Source: Isoetes taiwanensis (Eukaryota; Streptophyta; Lycopodiopsida; Isoetales; Isoetaceae). Taken from it: a stretch of DNA of 64,000 nt. How positions within the stretch are numbered: the stretch's first letter is position 1; every line of letters begins with the position of its first letter. The notes under the pieces are model-generated. The model had not been told where the DNA came from. It saw only the letters and a program-made list of their open reading frames with translations, and searched no databases. Location of the stretch: positions 2,356,001 through 2,420,000 of the forward strand of contig JAJEKV010000078.1 of the NCBI GenBank assembly GCA_021234155.1, read 5' to 3'. The position numbers were made by a program, and so were the translations under genes. This document shows positions 1 through 11,750 of the stretch, piece after piece.

Positions 1-579
1 ATGTACATGAATTCTTACGTCACATGTCATTAGCAATAAGCTATAAGATTAGAAAATGCATGAAGACTTGCATAGTGGTAAAGTGAGTAGACCCAAGAGA
101 CCAAAGGTTAATTATTTCATTTATGTCTGCATTGCTTGGACAATTGCAGAGTTCAGATGCTCGGTATGGACCTGAACAATGTTAGGCGGCCCATTCCAAC
201 AAGGTAATACATTATTAGAACCATGACATAATAGTGCAATCTGGTCTATGTCTTCCAAATCTTCATATGTTTCTATTTATTCCGAGCCAAGCTCATAGTT
301 TGTTCATAAAGACCATCCCACCCATTGGACCATTATGTTAAAAAGCATCAATATGAATAGTGGGCCTTTCTCTGCTTGAGCATGATATTCAAACATTGTA
401 ATAATAAGTCGGATCTGCAATTTTTAACCAGCCAGTTATCTTTATCTTGCCTTACACAATCAACATAGGTGGAAGTTCATAGATACGGTTCTACCAAGTT
501 TGACTCGCCGTAAGAATTGTAGAAATTCAGATTCTTAATTTTCATTTTCCCATTCAACTCCGATATTCTAAATTGCTAC

Positions 580-1151
<572 letters not shown>

Positions 1152-2071
1152 CTGCAATATAGATTATGCGCTCTTTGACAACAGTACGGGTCATGATGGC
1201 ATGTTAACCATTTATAATGGGAAAAAAAAGTAGGCCTCTGAACACGAATATCTCCAGTAAAGACAGCTTGCATTGTAATGTGGAATTTTACAGGCCTGCA
1301 AAGAGTAAGTCCAGCCCGATTTTGAAAGAGTAGTAGTCCAGAAACAAAAATCTCATTCGAACTCTCCAAAAGGAATGTCGTCTTTGCAAAAGCAAATGAC
1401 TTGTTCTTGATTTGTTACATGCAAAATCAAGAACAGAACTTACATCAAACGTACAGTTTATCCTAAATGCTCTTTCTGGATTTAGCCTTGCAAGAAACGG
1501 TGAAGTAAAAATCAAATAAGAACACCTCAATCCACCAGTGAACCAAACTGGTTATTTGAATCTTCTCCATATATGGCTGCCTGCTGCTCTGATCTACACC
1601 AATGAAGCGATTGGACCCTTCCAATGAATTTCTTCCAATATTCATGCTTTGGCTGGAGACAGAATCTGCACGCCATTGCACATTGCTGTAGAGTATGAGA
1701 AGGAGATGTTGTGGCTTTATTATTGCAAAAGAATGCAGCTTAAGATCTGTTGAAAGATGGCAACAAAAAAATCACAGACTTACATTTATCATCATTGAGG
1801 CAACCAATCCCCTAAGGGCGAAGGGATAAATGGACCAAAGCGGCCATCTCTGCTCTTAGAGAATGGGGCGAGAACCTGTGCAGACAGATAAGGCCATAGC
1901 CAACAGCTTGGCCGACCACCACCATCGCAAAACTTGTAACAGAAGAGAGGGAATTTGGACATACGTTTTAGGGTTTTTTTTATGGTGAAATATCGGCCGT
2001 CAATTGTAAGGCACAATTGCATGGTAAAATCTCAGCCGTTGGATCTAGGGCTGGATCCAAATCCAAGAATT
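1152..2071. other. no assignable gene; possible GDH 5' exon
   Basis: Apart from the possible glutamate-dehydrogenase first exon near 1560-1681 (minus strand), I see no coding signal. The ORFs here are short and unlike known families. Confidence 0.4.
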
Positions 2072-2164
2072 ACAGAATAACATTATAAGATAAGATAAGA
2101 TACATTACATAAGGTATATTACAGAATAACATTATAAGATAAGATACATTGCATAAGGTATATG
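2072..2164. repeat. tandem repeat, two units of about 44-49 bp
   Basis: Two adjacent near-identical units begin acagaataacattataag and end in ataaggtatat. The first has an extra ataag and starts at 2072; the second starts at 2121. Confidence 0.85.
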
Positions 2165-2338
2165 ATAGTACATAGAACTGAGAACATTCTTATACATTTA
2201 AAGATAAGTGAAAGCAGAAGGTAGTTATCTTTGAGACTCCTTCATTGACTTGAAGAAGTTCTTCACGTCCTTAAGCCGACGGCTTTTGCCGACGTTGCGC
2301 AAGATATTCCTGGAAGATCCTCCTTCGAGGGCTCCGGG

Positions 2339-2704
2339 TCATTTGAGAGGGGGAAGTGGTGGTGCTACCGCCGCTACAACCGTTAGTGGAGCATCCCTTA
2401 AGTGACCCCTGGCAAAGTCGAGGCTGTAGAGTGCCACGGATCTCTTGAAAAGAATGATGTGATCCGTATGGTTGCTTATCTTGGCATGCTGCCCAAAGTC
2501 GGAGAGCGCTATAAGGAGCGCCACTGCTTCCTCGCCTCGTGGGCTGAACTCCTTGTGAAAAACTATCATTTGTCCTTGGTTAAGAACTGGCAGATAGTAA
2601 CGGAGTGCCTTGCCCTTCCCTATGGCCTTGGTGCTCGTGCCCTTCCTTTGAGCCGCTCCGCCGTAGACGTCGAATGCTAGAAGGTCTTCATGATCTCTCC
2701 ACAT
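2339..2704 (-). CDS. unidentified 121-aa ORF
   Basis: This open frame (starts MWRDHEDLLAF, ends APPLPPLK) overlaps a 92-aa frame on the other strand, so the true strand is uncertain. I prefer the minus strand because the other broken ORFs downstream of the TATA box near 4115 run the same way. The product would be mixed hydrophobic and charged, with a proline-rich end and no motif I recognise. It may be part of the same decayed unit as the ORFs at 3094-4003, or a chance frame in GC-richer DNA. Confidence 0.25.
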   Translation of the reverse strand: MWRDHEDLLAFDVYGGAAQRKGTSTKAIGKGKALRYYLPVLNQGQMIVFHKEFSPRGEEAVALLIALSDFGQHAKISNHTDHIILFKRSVALYSLDFARGHLRDAPLTVVAAVAPPLPPLK

Positions 2705-3093
2705 TGTTGTTGGGTGGTTTTTTAATTCACATACTCAAAAAAGCATGTGGGCGACACATGTGCTACACAGGTGCTGACTGCCCTTCATTGCCCTTCGAAC
2801 TGCCCTTCATTGCCCTTCCATAGCCCTTCATTGCCCTTCAAAAAATCATGAGTGTTTTCTATTATATAAAGGATGAGCATATTAGTGATGCAAATGATGA
2901 CGACATAAATTATTTGGTGAAGGTGCTTATATGTGCTGTGATGGTCAAAAAACTGGGTAGGTCAATAAAAAAAGTTACCCTGTTGCGCTATCCAGGTTGA
3001 TGCTGCTGGACCCCTTGCGCATACACTTCTGGATCTGACGGCTCGGCTGGTGCCTGGCCCTCTCCCAGGTTTGTACAGCCTGGATTGGATCTC

Positions 3094-3681
3094 CTAAAAT
3101 TCTTTTTCTGGGATGATTGGCTGCTGCTGACGATACATTTCCCTGATGTGCTCGTAGGCTGCAACATCCGACATTGTCTCCCCGGCATAGGAATGCCTTT
3201 TTGCTACCTTTCTTGGGACTTCTTGATAGGAGTAGTCGACGAAGTTGCTCTGTCGCTCCTTAGCAATTAGGCCTAGGAGCTCGTCGATTCGAAGCCCCTC
3301 TTCTAGACAATATGGAAGATTGAGGATGTCGTTGGTGAGGATGTATTCTTCCCCTTCGATGACTATCGGCGATAGCGCCGTGATGCCGATAAGTGGTTCA
3401 TTCGCCCGCCTGATGTCGTCATCATGCCTTGCTATCTGCCTCTCCATTCTGGCTGCTTCCCTGCTCTACCAACCTGGGTCTTCTTCCCGACGCTTTCGTA
3501 ATCCCCTTTCGATGCAACGTGGCGTGGCGGTGCTTGTGCCGTAGTACTCATACTCCGAAGACTCGATTTCGTGATTTGGGCTTGCTCCCTCCTCGTGTTG
3601 GCTGATTGCTAGATCCAAGGGTTGGACCGATGGCTCCCCTATCTTGTTGAATCTTTGCATGAATAGGGCTAGGGGTCGCAT
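3094..3681 (-). pseudogene. unidentified ORF interrupted by one stop
   Basis: Two frames, 3681-3466 and 3447-3094, are in the same phase and separated by a single TAG after EEDPGW. Read through, they give about 195 residues that are hydrophilic and rich in E, R and Q (for example MERQIARHDDDIRRANEP and YEHIREMYRQQQP), with a likely helical C-terminal half. I do not recognise the family. The composition and the neighbouring TATA box and short ORF on the same strand suggest a decayed retroelement gag-like product, but that is inference. A second frame at 3775-3548 overlaps its start. Confidence 0.4.
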
Positions 3682-3847
3682 GTGCTAAGACATATCTATG
3701 CCTATGGGCTCTGGTCATGTAATTGGGCATGTCTCTTGTCCTATCCCACGTTGGTTCTTGCCCCGGATCCCCCAAAGCTTAGCTAAGGGAATCTAGGGAT
3801 ACCCACTTCCCTCCCTAGGGCAGCACTAACTTTCCGGGTAAGATCTG

Positions 3848-4003
3848 CTAGTCATATTGACAGTTATGCCTGTAGAAGGGGTCCCGGGTCAAGGTTGCGT
3901 GGAGATCAAAGACATGGTCAAATACATGGAAGGCCTCTTCAGCAGGAAAATCATGGATATGGTTGGCAGTGTCGTACCATCGAACAAAGTTGGTAGGCGC
4001 CAT
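3848..4003 (-). CDS. short ORF (51 aa) at head of the decayed unit
   Basis: ATG at 4003 opens MAPTNFVRWYDTANHIHDFP and stops at TAG after HNCQYD. The regular mix of aromatic, acidic and histidine residues looks protein-like rather than random. It lies about 110 bp downstream of a good TATA box on the same strand and upstream of further broken frames, so it is probably the first piece of a longer ancestral protein. The family is not recognised. Confidence 0.4.
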   Translation of the reverse strand: MAPTNFVRWYDTANHIHDFPAEEAFHVFDHVFDLHATLTRDPFYRHNCQYD

Positions 4004-4111
4004 TGAGCAGAGATGGGTGTAAAAGATAGTTTGGAAGAACTAATGAAAGCCTGAGAAATCACCTAAGATGGTGAGAGCAATCTAGGTGGGGAAAATGGCG
4101 AATGAGGCCCC

Positions 4112-4119
4112 TTTTTATA
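4112..4119 (-). promoter_or_regulatory. TATA box of the 2.3-4.1 kb unit
   Basis: The minus strand reads ctataaaaagg, a near-consensus TATA box, about 110 bp upstream of the ATG at 4003. Its position fits a Pol II promoter for the broken minus-strand ORFs. Confidence 0.5.
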
Positions 4120-4681
4120 GACTAGGGTTGCCTCGGGTTCCGTGCACAAGGGTTCTTGATCGAAGAGACCTTTGTTCTAAGGCTATAGATCTCCAAACAA
4201 GGTACCATGAAGTGCAAATTTAAGCAAAACAAGGCAAGAAACACTACATGGCAGTTTGTTGGGTCAAATTTGGTCAATCTAAGTCAAAATGGGTCAACCC
4301 GGGTGGGTTCGCACGGATGGCCCCTGCGTCCGCGAACGCAAACGCATTTGGCGCGGACCCGCCCGGTTTGGGTGATTTCTATGAAAACGGAACTTTTCTT
4401 GGGGATGTAAGATTCTAATATCGATTCTAATCTAGCTAGCAAGTTATTTGGTTTTTTTATACTATAATGATTACAGGGTATTGCAAGGCGAGGCGTTTTG
4501 GCAAAGCTGACCAACTGCTAGGCCTCTTTGGAATTAATCATTGCAAGATCCATTAAGCTTGCTATAAGGGAAGACTGTTACAGTAAGTTTTGCGTGATAG
4601 ATTTAACAGTACAGCATTCCCTTATAATGTACCATGAGCAGAGATTTAACCTGTCATAAGACAAGATTATTACAGTCAGTT

Positions 4682-7600
4682 CTAAGCTACAGCATTATGA
4701 AGGTATACCAAAGCTGCAAGGTTTGTGTTGGTGACATGTATCGATTCGACAGATAAACTTGATAGTGCTTGGTTGAGCATTATTTTTTCTTCTGTATATG
4801 ATGCAAAGTACTTATAGAAATTGAATTGGTTGGATAGACAGAAGCACCAGGGCACTGAATCACCCATCATGGACCCATACTTGACTAGTTTCAAGTTGAA
4901 GCCACTCCTATCAATTTTTGCCAAGTGCGATAAACCATGCTTGAGTATGGTCATCAGATGAACTTGGTGTCTGAGCTCTATGGAGATGAGTGACAATAGA
5001 AACTCCACCTTTTTTGGTGGTGAATATATGTTTCCTATCGTTCATATGATTTTTCCATACAATCCAAGATGGTACACCTCTTTCTACTAGCAGAATTTGG
5101 ACTGATATGATATGTGCCGGCTTTTATGCATAGAGTGATGTTCGTGGCAGATCCATGTAGAGCTTCTACTTAACATTATTCAAAATTGCATATTCAAGAC
5201 TTTTGCATAGAAATTCCAGGAATTTCACGTATCTTTACGTAGATCCTTCAAATCTTTGTTCCCTTTCAGCTCTTAGTTCAGAGTAATATGACCCTTTGCT
5301 TGGAGTTATGGAAGGGGCAGGCCATTTGTTTCTAGAAATGCCTAGCATGCCATCCAGCTCAGAACAAACTCATGGCAACGTATTTGTCTGTAAAACGAAT
5401 TGGTGAACTTACTTCATTGTGGCTGGCATGCCAAGTGAAGATTGCAACATTGGGGCCGAAGTATAAGTAGAATGAGTTGAAAATCACAACATCCAGACTG
5501 TTTGAAGTTATGAAAGGAAAACTGTATAAGGAGCAAGACATGGTTGATCAACCTGCAAAAAAGCTAACCAGGATAAAAAGCACACAAGTAACATATTTAA
5601 TCCAGCATCATGATTAGAGCTAGCTCGATCTACATATCTCAACAAAGCCATTTCAAGTTAAGCGTAACAAACACTTCTGCACTTTATACTTCTCATTAAA
5701 AAAACTACATTGGCATTTACAAATCCCTGTTTAGTATCAGACCTAGCATGCAACTTAAACCTGCATACTAGCTTCTAGTTGTTAGTCAAGACAAACTAGC
5801 TGTTAAAGGTTGCAGAAAATGGAGATCTTGTTATAAAGTATTGATGATACTAGTATCTGAATATTTGAAGCCACTTCAAATGTGACTCGGGAAATTTAAC
5901 TTAAGAATGTTTTGCTTGTTTTGCAAGCAGAATTTACCTCTACTGTTTAATTTCTGGACTGTAAAACTCTTTGGTCAGGCAGATATAGACTTTGTGACTT
6001 TGCCAATTTCATGATAACTAGGGCATATTGTTATTTAATTTCTGGACTGTAAAACTCTTTGGGTCAGGGCATATTAATATTAATTCCACTTAAGTTAACT
6101 TCAAATGTTGCAACCAAAGGGCATAGCACCCATTGCCCCCAGCTGCATGTGCTATTTAAACATCTTTGGCTGACTGCTCACTTCAATCATCATGCTGAAA
6201 CTGATGTGATTGCTTCTAATCAACCACAAAATCAGCCTGCAGTATTATAAAGAAGAAGCCGGACAATGAGATGCCCAAATAAAATAAATTCTTCTCTTAG
6301 GCTGTATATAAAGACGTGTTCACAGTGCCATTTCCTATATGCATCTTGCAATCTCAAAAGAAAACCAAAAGCATTAATAAAGAAATCTTCATAATGTGAT
6401 TTGTAACTGGGTAAACACGAACGCCTCCCTAAAGTTGAAAAGGTAAAACTGCACAAATAACATTACATGTTTTAGCAGACATATACTCGTGTCCCTCTTC
6501 ATCCAGACATGGGCATAAGCACGCCATGGTTTAACCATATTGCCTATGCTCCTTAGTCCTATCACAGTGCCAACAAGAAATGGCCAGTTCAAAATGCAAT
6601 GAGTTACTTTTACAAGTTCAGTCACTAGGTAAGTCCAATGTTTGCCCATTACAAATTGATTCAGCAAAAACACCAACTCCTTGGCAAAATCAGAGATCAT
6701 CCATGTTCGTAAAGATGAGGGATCAATGTTGGAAAGACCTTCAGTAGTTGAGTCGTGTCTTCAATTAGGTTCTCTGATCTGCATTGTCTACAATATTGCT
6801 GCTATTGGAACTGCCCAATGTAGCGTTTCCCTGTATTACTACAAAGCTGATAGAAATCAAAACCAATGAAAACCAATTTGGGAATCGAACCCAACAATGT
6901 GCCACATTGGTCTTTCCTATTCTATTTTCTTTTCACTTTACTACAGATGAACAACCCTCAGAATATGAAGGAGCAGACATTCTTTACATTTAATTGAAAT
7001 TTCTCTCCTAAAACCAACCTTCTTGTTATCCTTGAAGAATTGAAACTCAGAAAGCCCATGTAGAGACTCTAACAATTTTCTGCATTCCATGAGCGTCCAT
7101 TCCTCTTCAACATCTAGAGTATGTGAATGACTCCCTGTAATGTTTATATCCAATTGGATTGTGGGCGTCCTCAAATAATGTTCCTCCACTGGTTTCCAGG
7201 ACCAAATTCCATTGTCACGAACATGTTTCTTCCTATGTACAAAAAAATTGCAGTATAAAGTCTGCTTTCGTATCCTGTACCTTCAACACGATAAAAGAAA
7301 ATCAGCGCAAGCTTCTAAATGCCATTGTGAGAATGAGTAAGTGTACCTAAATACAAGACTGCTTATATCGATGGAGCATTCTGTAAGCTGTCCACCTGTT
7401 TCATGTAGCTTTGTTTTCCAGTCACTAAGAATTGGAACAGACAAAGGGAATAATAACTGACCAATACTATAATGATGAACCTCCCACACACTGCTTATGC
7501 TTTGGGCTGCAACCTTGTCGTTAAAATCAGAGGAGCAAATACAATTGGCATCTAACTTAGGGAATCCTGGAGTTTTAGCTATTTCTTCCTTCAGCATGTC

Positions 7601-8030
7601 AACTGGAGTATACGCATGTGCAACTAAAATTTCATCCACAACTTTACCTCCTTGGCCAATCACAAAGCCGAGCACATTCCAATGTGAAGATAAATCATTT
7701 ACCCTTTTTCGCTTGATAGAATGGTGGCCAGATTGATGGGGTTTCATGGTCACCCAGGATCCTACAAAGACGTGCATATCAATCCATTTACCATCTTCAT
7801 CCTTATTATTCCTCAAAATAACCTTCTTGATTTCAGATCGATGACTTGCCATGGCCTGAGTTGAAAACAAAAAATACAGATTTTGTAAGCTCCAAATAAC
7901 CGATCAGGTCCACACAAATTAATGAAAATATTTTATACCTTTGCTTGAATAGCATCGAATAGCAGCTCTATGGCGCTTGAATGCAGAGGAACCGTCAAGT
8001 TTTCAGTTCGAGGGAAAAAAAATTGGACAG
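4682..8030 (-). CDS. unidentified multi-exon plant gene (partial model)
   Basis: I can support a chain of minus-strand exons by open frame plus splice signals. A 5' exon ends at 7939 (reads PLHSSAIELLFDAIQAK, donor gtataa). Exon 7855-7347 (about 170 aa) contains MASHRSEIKKVILRNNKDED and WNVLGFVIGQGGKVVDEILV. An exon starting at 7232 contains WKPVEEHYLRTPTIQLDINI and DVEEEWTLMECRKLLESL. An exon ending at 5413 reads NVAIFTWHASHNE before gtaagt. The last exon, 5008-4682, begins VEFLLSLISIELRHQ and ends in a stop. Phases agree for 7939/7855, 7347/7232 and 5413/5008. The stretch 5550-6940 holds no exon I can prove. I do not recognise the protein. No disabling mutation is obvious in the supported exons. 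A run of 17 T at 8040-8056 precedes the first exon, and its true start is not visible. Confidence 0.5.
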
Positions 8031-8364
8031 ATGCGAATGTTTTTTTTTTTTTTTTTCGGTGATGTTACTTTTGGGTTTGGATTCATTTCCCTCTCTCAAA
8101 TTTTTAATTTCTTTGTTGGGTTAGATTAGAAGGTTTTTTCTCGGTGGTTAAATATTCTAATCTTGAAAGCACATTAAATTTCCTAGTCATTAATGTTCTC
8201 ATTAATGCATTTGCCATTATTGCTAGGATTATAGTGCAAATAGGATGCCAGCTAGGAATCCATTGCCACGTAATACTGGGATTAAAGCAAATGAGCTTCT
8301 TTCTTATTGGCCAATGGGTTTTGCTGACGTGGTTTTTTTTTTTCCTCGAAATGGGACATAATGA

Positions 8365-8877
8365 ATGAGATCTCAATTGGCCTCTAATGTCATGGATCCT
8401 TTATCTGATCACACTCCAAATTGGAACAATTACTCCAAAGATCCTAGCCTCTATGGGACCACTCCTACTGTTGATCCTGCCACATGGATTTCGAAGCCTT
8501 ATGGTACACCTAGGCCTGTCATTGAAGTCAATTTAGATGTGGTTTGGGACGAGATTCTCCAACGTAAACAGCCACAAATGTCCCCTAAGCTTGCCACAGT
8601 TCATGGTATTCATCTAAATTTCCCTATGGTTTTTGAGAAAATGGAATCTCTTTCAAACTCTGCTATTATTCTGAATAATACAGATGTTTTGTCCGACCAG
8701 CAGCCGGACCCCTCAGGGGATCGAACCCCTGCAAAAATCCCTAGGCAGGCAGGGACCGATTTCATGCCCTGCAGGACTGCGCCCAGCCTCCTGCCGGACC
8801 TGGACCTGCACATAGAAAAAAAACCCACAGAAAAAAGCTCACGAAGAAGGAGGTCGCCGGATCTGCGGGGTGCATAG
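8365..8877 (+). CDS. unidentified 170-aa ORF, possibly LINE ORF1-like
   Basis: The frame opens MRSQLASNVMDPLSDHTPNW and runs through a polar stretch with FPMVFEKMESLSNSA to a basic tail (KKPTEKSSRRRRSP). The region resembles the disordered start of plant LINE ORF1 products in style, but I see no DUF4283 or zinc-knuckle motif. Its last third overlaps a Pol III box-B-like sequence on the other strand, so this part may be a repeat read through by chance. The FtsH pseudogene starts 76 bp downstream. Confidence 0.3.
   Translation: MRSQLASNVMDPLSDHTPNWNNYSKDPSLYGTTPTVDPATWISKPYGTPRPVIEVNLDVVWDEILQRKQPQMSPKLATVHGIHLNFPMVFEKMESLSNSAIILNNTDVLSDQQPDPSGDRTPAKIPRQAGTDFMPCRTAPSLLPDLDLHIEKKPTEKSSRRRRSPDLRGA
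8700..8800 (-). repeat. possible tRNA-derived SINE piece
   Basis: On the minus strand the sequence ggggttcgatcccctg fits a Pol III box B (GGTTCGANNCC). GC-rich sequence with a loose box-A-like stretch lies upstream. No intact tRNA fold is visible and no tail or target duplication was found, so this is only suggestive. Confidence 0.25.
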
Positions 8878-8952
8878 CCTGCTTCAATAAGTGCTTCCGA
8901 CAGGCCCCATTTAAAAATATGCTGCCAAACGTCCTACTATTTGATTGACACT

Positions 8953-9423
8953 TGGTAGGGCTGCAGAAGAAGTGGTATTTGGTGAGGCAGAAGTGACCAC
9001 AGGCGCTGCAAGCGATCTGCAACAAGTTACATCCATGGCAAAACAGGTAATGCACCTCCTCATTGTCTTTTTGCATTTCTGCTTAAGTGGTCACAGATGG
9101 TGGTCAGTTTTTGGGATGTCAGAAATTGGCCCTTGGGCACTTATGGATTCATCTGCACAAAATGGTGATGTAATTATGCACGAAACTCGATGTCCGAGAA
9201 GCTTGCTGAGGATATTGATAGTGCAGTAAAGGCAATTTCAGACAAGGCTTATGAGACAGCTCTTGGTTACATAAAATGAAATAGGGTTGCCATGGACAAG
9301 ATTGTGGAAGTTCTAGTGGAGAAAGAAACTTTGACAGGTGATGAGTTTAGAGCCATTCTATCAGAATTTACCGAAATTCCAGAACAAAACCAGACTCTTG
9401 TACCAGAAGCTGTCCCTGTTTAA
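8953..9423 (+). pseudogene. thylakoid FtsH protease C-terminal pseudogene
   Basis: This is the end of a chloroplast FtsH zinc metalloprotease of the FtsH2/8 type, which degrades damaged photosystem II proteins. Exon 8953-9046 encodes [20 protein letters not shown] and continues to MAKQ at a GT donor. A 50-bp intron (9047-9096) follows. Exon 9097-9423 has MVV, then a one-base shift before [14 protein letters not shown], then a small deletion that removes part of the RMMARN region. It continues as [17 protein letters not shown] and GYIK, then a TGA, then MDKIVEVLVEKETLTGDEF to the natural end EAVPV. The AAA ATPase domain and the HEXGH site are absent upstream. The retained intron shows a DNA-level copy, not a retrocopy. 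At least three lesions make it non-functional. Confidence 0.9.
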
Positions 9424-10495
9424 CCAGACGTATCCTATTTACACAAATTAACCAAATATGTAGATATGATCCTTTGTACCAACCCTGCTAGTTCCCGGTG
9501 ATTTTTGTAAAATTCGACAAATATACTAATAGAACTAAACTCAATACTCCTGTTTTACAATATAACAATGCATAAAAATTTTAAATGGTAATCAAATTCT
9601 TCTAAGAATTTGCAAGCCAGCAAGTCCAATGCTTTTAAAGGATGGCTTCCTTTCATCCAAACCAAGACATAAATGGCATGCTTATCGATTGCATTCTCCT
9701 TCCATTCTTTTATCTAAAAAATATGACTTTTGAACATTCTGTATGGGCTGTCTTTTTCTGGTCAAACCTTCCCACAAATGGGAATTTGTAGGCCGACAGT
9801 AAAGCTGTAATAGTCTTGGAACATATAGGTATTTCTTGTTATAGCCTGTAGAGCAGCCTCCAACAAATAAATCTCATTTCTAACTTTAGATTTCTTAATT
9901 CTGGGCTACTCAAAGTGGCTTACATCAGAGACGAGAACTTCTTTTGGTTGGGACCATTTGGGCATCTAGATATCTTGAAGCTAAAATAAGATGTGTACTA
10001 TAGTACACAGTAGCTCCTCGCATTTCTCCCAAATTTTTAAACTATTATTCAACTTTAAATTTTCAATACTTAATGAAGGCTTCCTAATCCAGTCTTAAAA
10101 CATTTGGATATTTTGAGAGGTGGACGAGATATCTAAATTTTTCGCCAGGTTTCTCTTTAGGGTAGTTTCCTTCTCTTGCACATGTTCATGTGTTAGAATT
10201 ATTCTGCCAAGGTCATAATGATAATCTGCTTTTAGATAACACCAACTTGGGCAAATATATATATATCCCAAATCAGATAAGGAAACATGAAGATTACAAG
10301 GCTGTAGTTATATACACTTGTCAAGACATGCCATTGGGTACCATGCAACTTCTGGAGTTTGTACATGGAAGCATGGTATGCCAACAACAGGACAAAAAAA
10401 AGGAAGAACAATGCTTCTATGTACAAAATTCCAGAAGTTGCATCTATTCTTAGATCTACGAAGAGGTACCCAGGTCAAGTGAACTAATTAGAATG
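9424..10495. other. no gene seen
   Basis: AT-rich sequence between the FtsH pseudogene and CASP-like gene 1. The frames here are short and unlike known proteins. It probably contains the 3' flank of the CASP-like gene. Confidence 0.5.
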
Positions 10496-11430
10496 TCAGA
10501 CTTCAAACTTGTGGAGAGCATTGTGTTGAGAATGGCCATGGCGGAACAGTCGACACGCCGAGATTGCAGCCACCACAAAGCTGAGCAGCATAGCCAGAAG
10601 TGATAATGCCACTCCTGCTGCATACTCATGGCAGAAATGATTGAAATATTTGCATATTGGATTCCACATCAGATCCTTGGCTCCTCTCTCTGCCAAATAT
10701 GCTATTTCAATTGCCACCGCCGTAGCACTCACAAAGACATATGCAATTGCCTGTAAATAAAATGAACCAGCATTATGGTGGTTAGTTTAAGGTATATCTC
10801 TATATGCATTAGCACAAGAACTGAATGGGTTATTTGTTACCTGGTCTAAGATAAACACAGCCCAGCTCACTTTCAAACCACTTTGGATGGAAGAGCCTGT
10901 TATCAGAGCCACAACGTTGATGACAAGCTGCAACAGAGTATAGGCTGAGGCCACTGCCATGGCTGCAAGGTAGAACCTGAAAGAGTAAAATAAGCAAAAT
11001 GAGAATGAGCTCACAGAAGACAATGCATTGTGCATAACACGATAAAATAGATTGAAATGATGATATTCAACGTTATAAGTGATCAGATCATGTTAAAAAT
11101 GAGATATTTTTTTGTTTTTTTTGCAAAAGCAGAAGCAAGATGAGTTACTCACGAGAGAGCAGTAATGAGCTTGAACTGGGCAGTTCTGGTCTGAAAAACT
11201 ACACCATGAGGGAGAGTGACCAGAAAGTCTGCAGCATCAATGGAGGCAGATTGTTTGTTGAGGAGCATGAGAAGGAGGGCAGCTATGGAAAGGGCCAGAA
11301 TTGCAGCTCTGAGAAATGGCAGAACGAGCCTGGAGCGTGTAGACGGAGGGTGAGAAACAGGTACATTTCCAGGACTGAGGCCATCGGTTGGTAAGATCTC
11401 TACAGACAGAGCTTGATGTGCCATAGCCAT
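10496..11430 (-). CDS. CASP-like membrane protein, gene 1
   Basis: Three exons (11430-11153, 10976-10841, 10750-10496) with canonical GT/AG ends and phases 2 and 0 give a 222-aa protein. It is a CASP-like (DUF588, MARVEL-related) four-helix plasma-membrane protein; family members form scaffolds for cell-wall modification. The helices lie near 36-57, 94-118, 128-156 and 181-203. The family's Arg in TM1 (R41, in FLRAA) and Asp in TM3 (D137, in FILDQ) are present. The second outer loop carries W167, C171 and C178 (MWNPICKYFNHFC). The N-terminus has SPGNVPVSH, also found in gene 2 at 58.4-59.3 kb. The ATG at 11430 (MAMAHQ) is chosen because the frame upstream runs into a (TTTTTG)n tract. The gene appears intact. 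The exact subfamily was not determined. Confidence 0.93.
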
Positions 11431-11438
11431 TGCGCGGA

Positions 11439-11511
11439 AAACAAAAACAAACAAAAACCAAAACAAAAACAAAAACAAAAACAAAAACAAAAACAAAAAC
11501 AAAAACAAAAA
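11439..11511. repeat. (CAAAAA)n microsatellite in the 5' leader of CASP-like gene 1
   Basis: About ten near-perfect CAAAAA units sit immediately upstream of the start codon. On the gene's strand this is (TTTTTG)n. It is in frame without a stop, so an upstream ATG could in principle add a Phe/Leu-rich extension, although MAMAHQ fits the family better. Confidence 0.9.
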
Positions 11512-11741
11512 ATCAGGCTTGAGCTGGGCCTCAGGAAATGGAAACCAGGACTTATGATTGCATTGCAGAATCAGAAACATCGGATCAGCCATTTTGTAGC
11601 TCGTTTCTTCTACACGTTTCGTGCTGTAGCATCGCAACATGGGTTGTTCCTGGCCGTCTGTTTTTGCATAGCGCTGTCACCTCCCTGTTTGCATCCTGAC
11701 CGTCCATAATTGCGCCCTCGTGGGTGGCGCTTCCTTTGTCT

Positions 11742-11750
11742 CTTATAAAT
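11742..11750 (-). promoter_or_regulatory. candidate TATA box of CASP-like gene 1
   Basis: The minus strand reads aatttataagag about 310 bp upstream of the start codon. This is a plausible TATA box with a leader of about 280 nt that contains the (TTTTTG)n tract. Confidence 0.35.

Noticed and set aside
6880-6910. Possible tRNA T-arm (gggaatcgaaccca)
   Set aside because: It fits a box B by itself, but no acceptor stem or anticodon arm can be formed around it.
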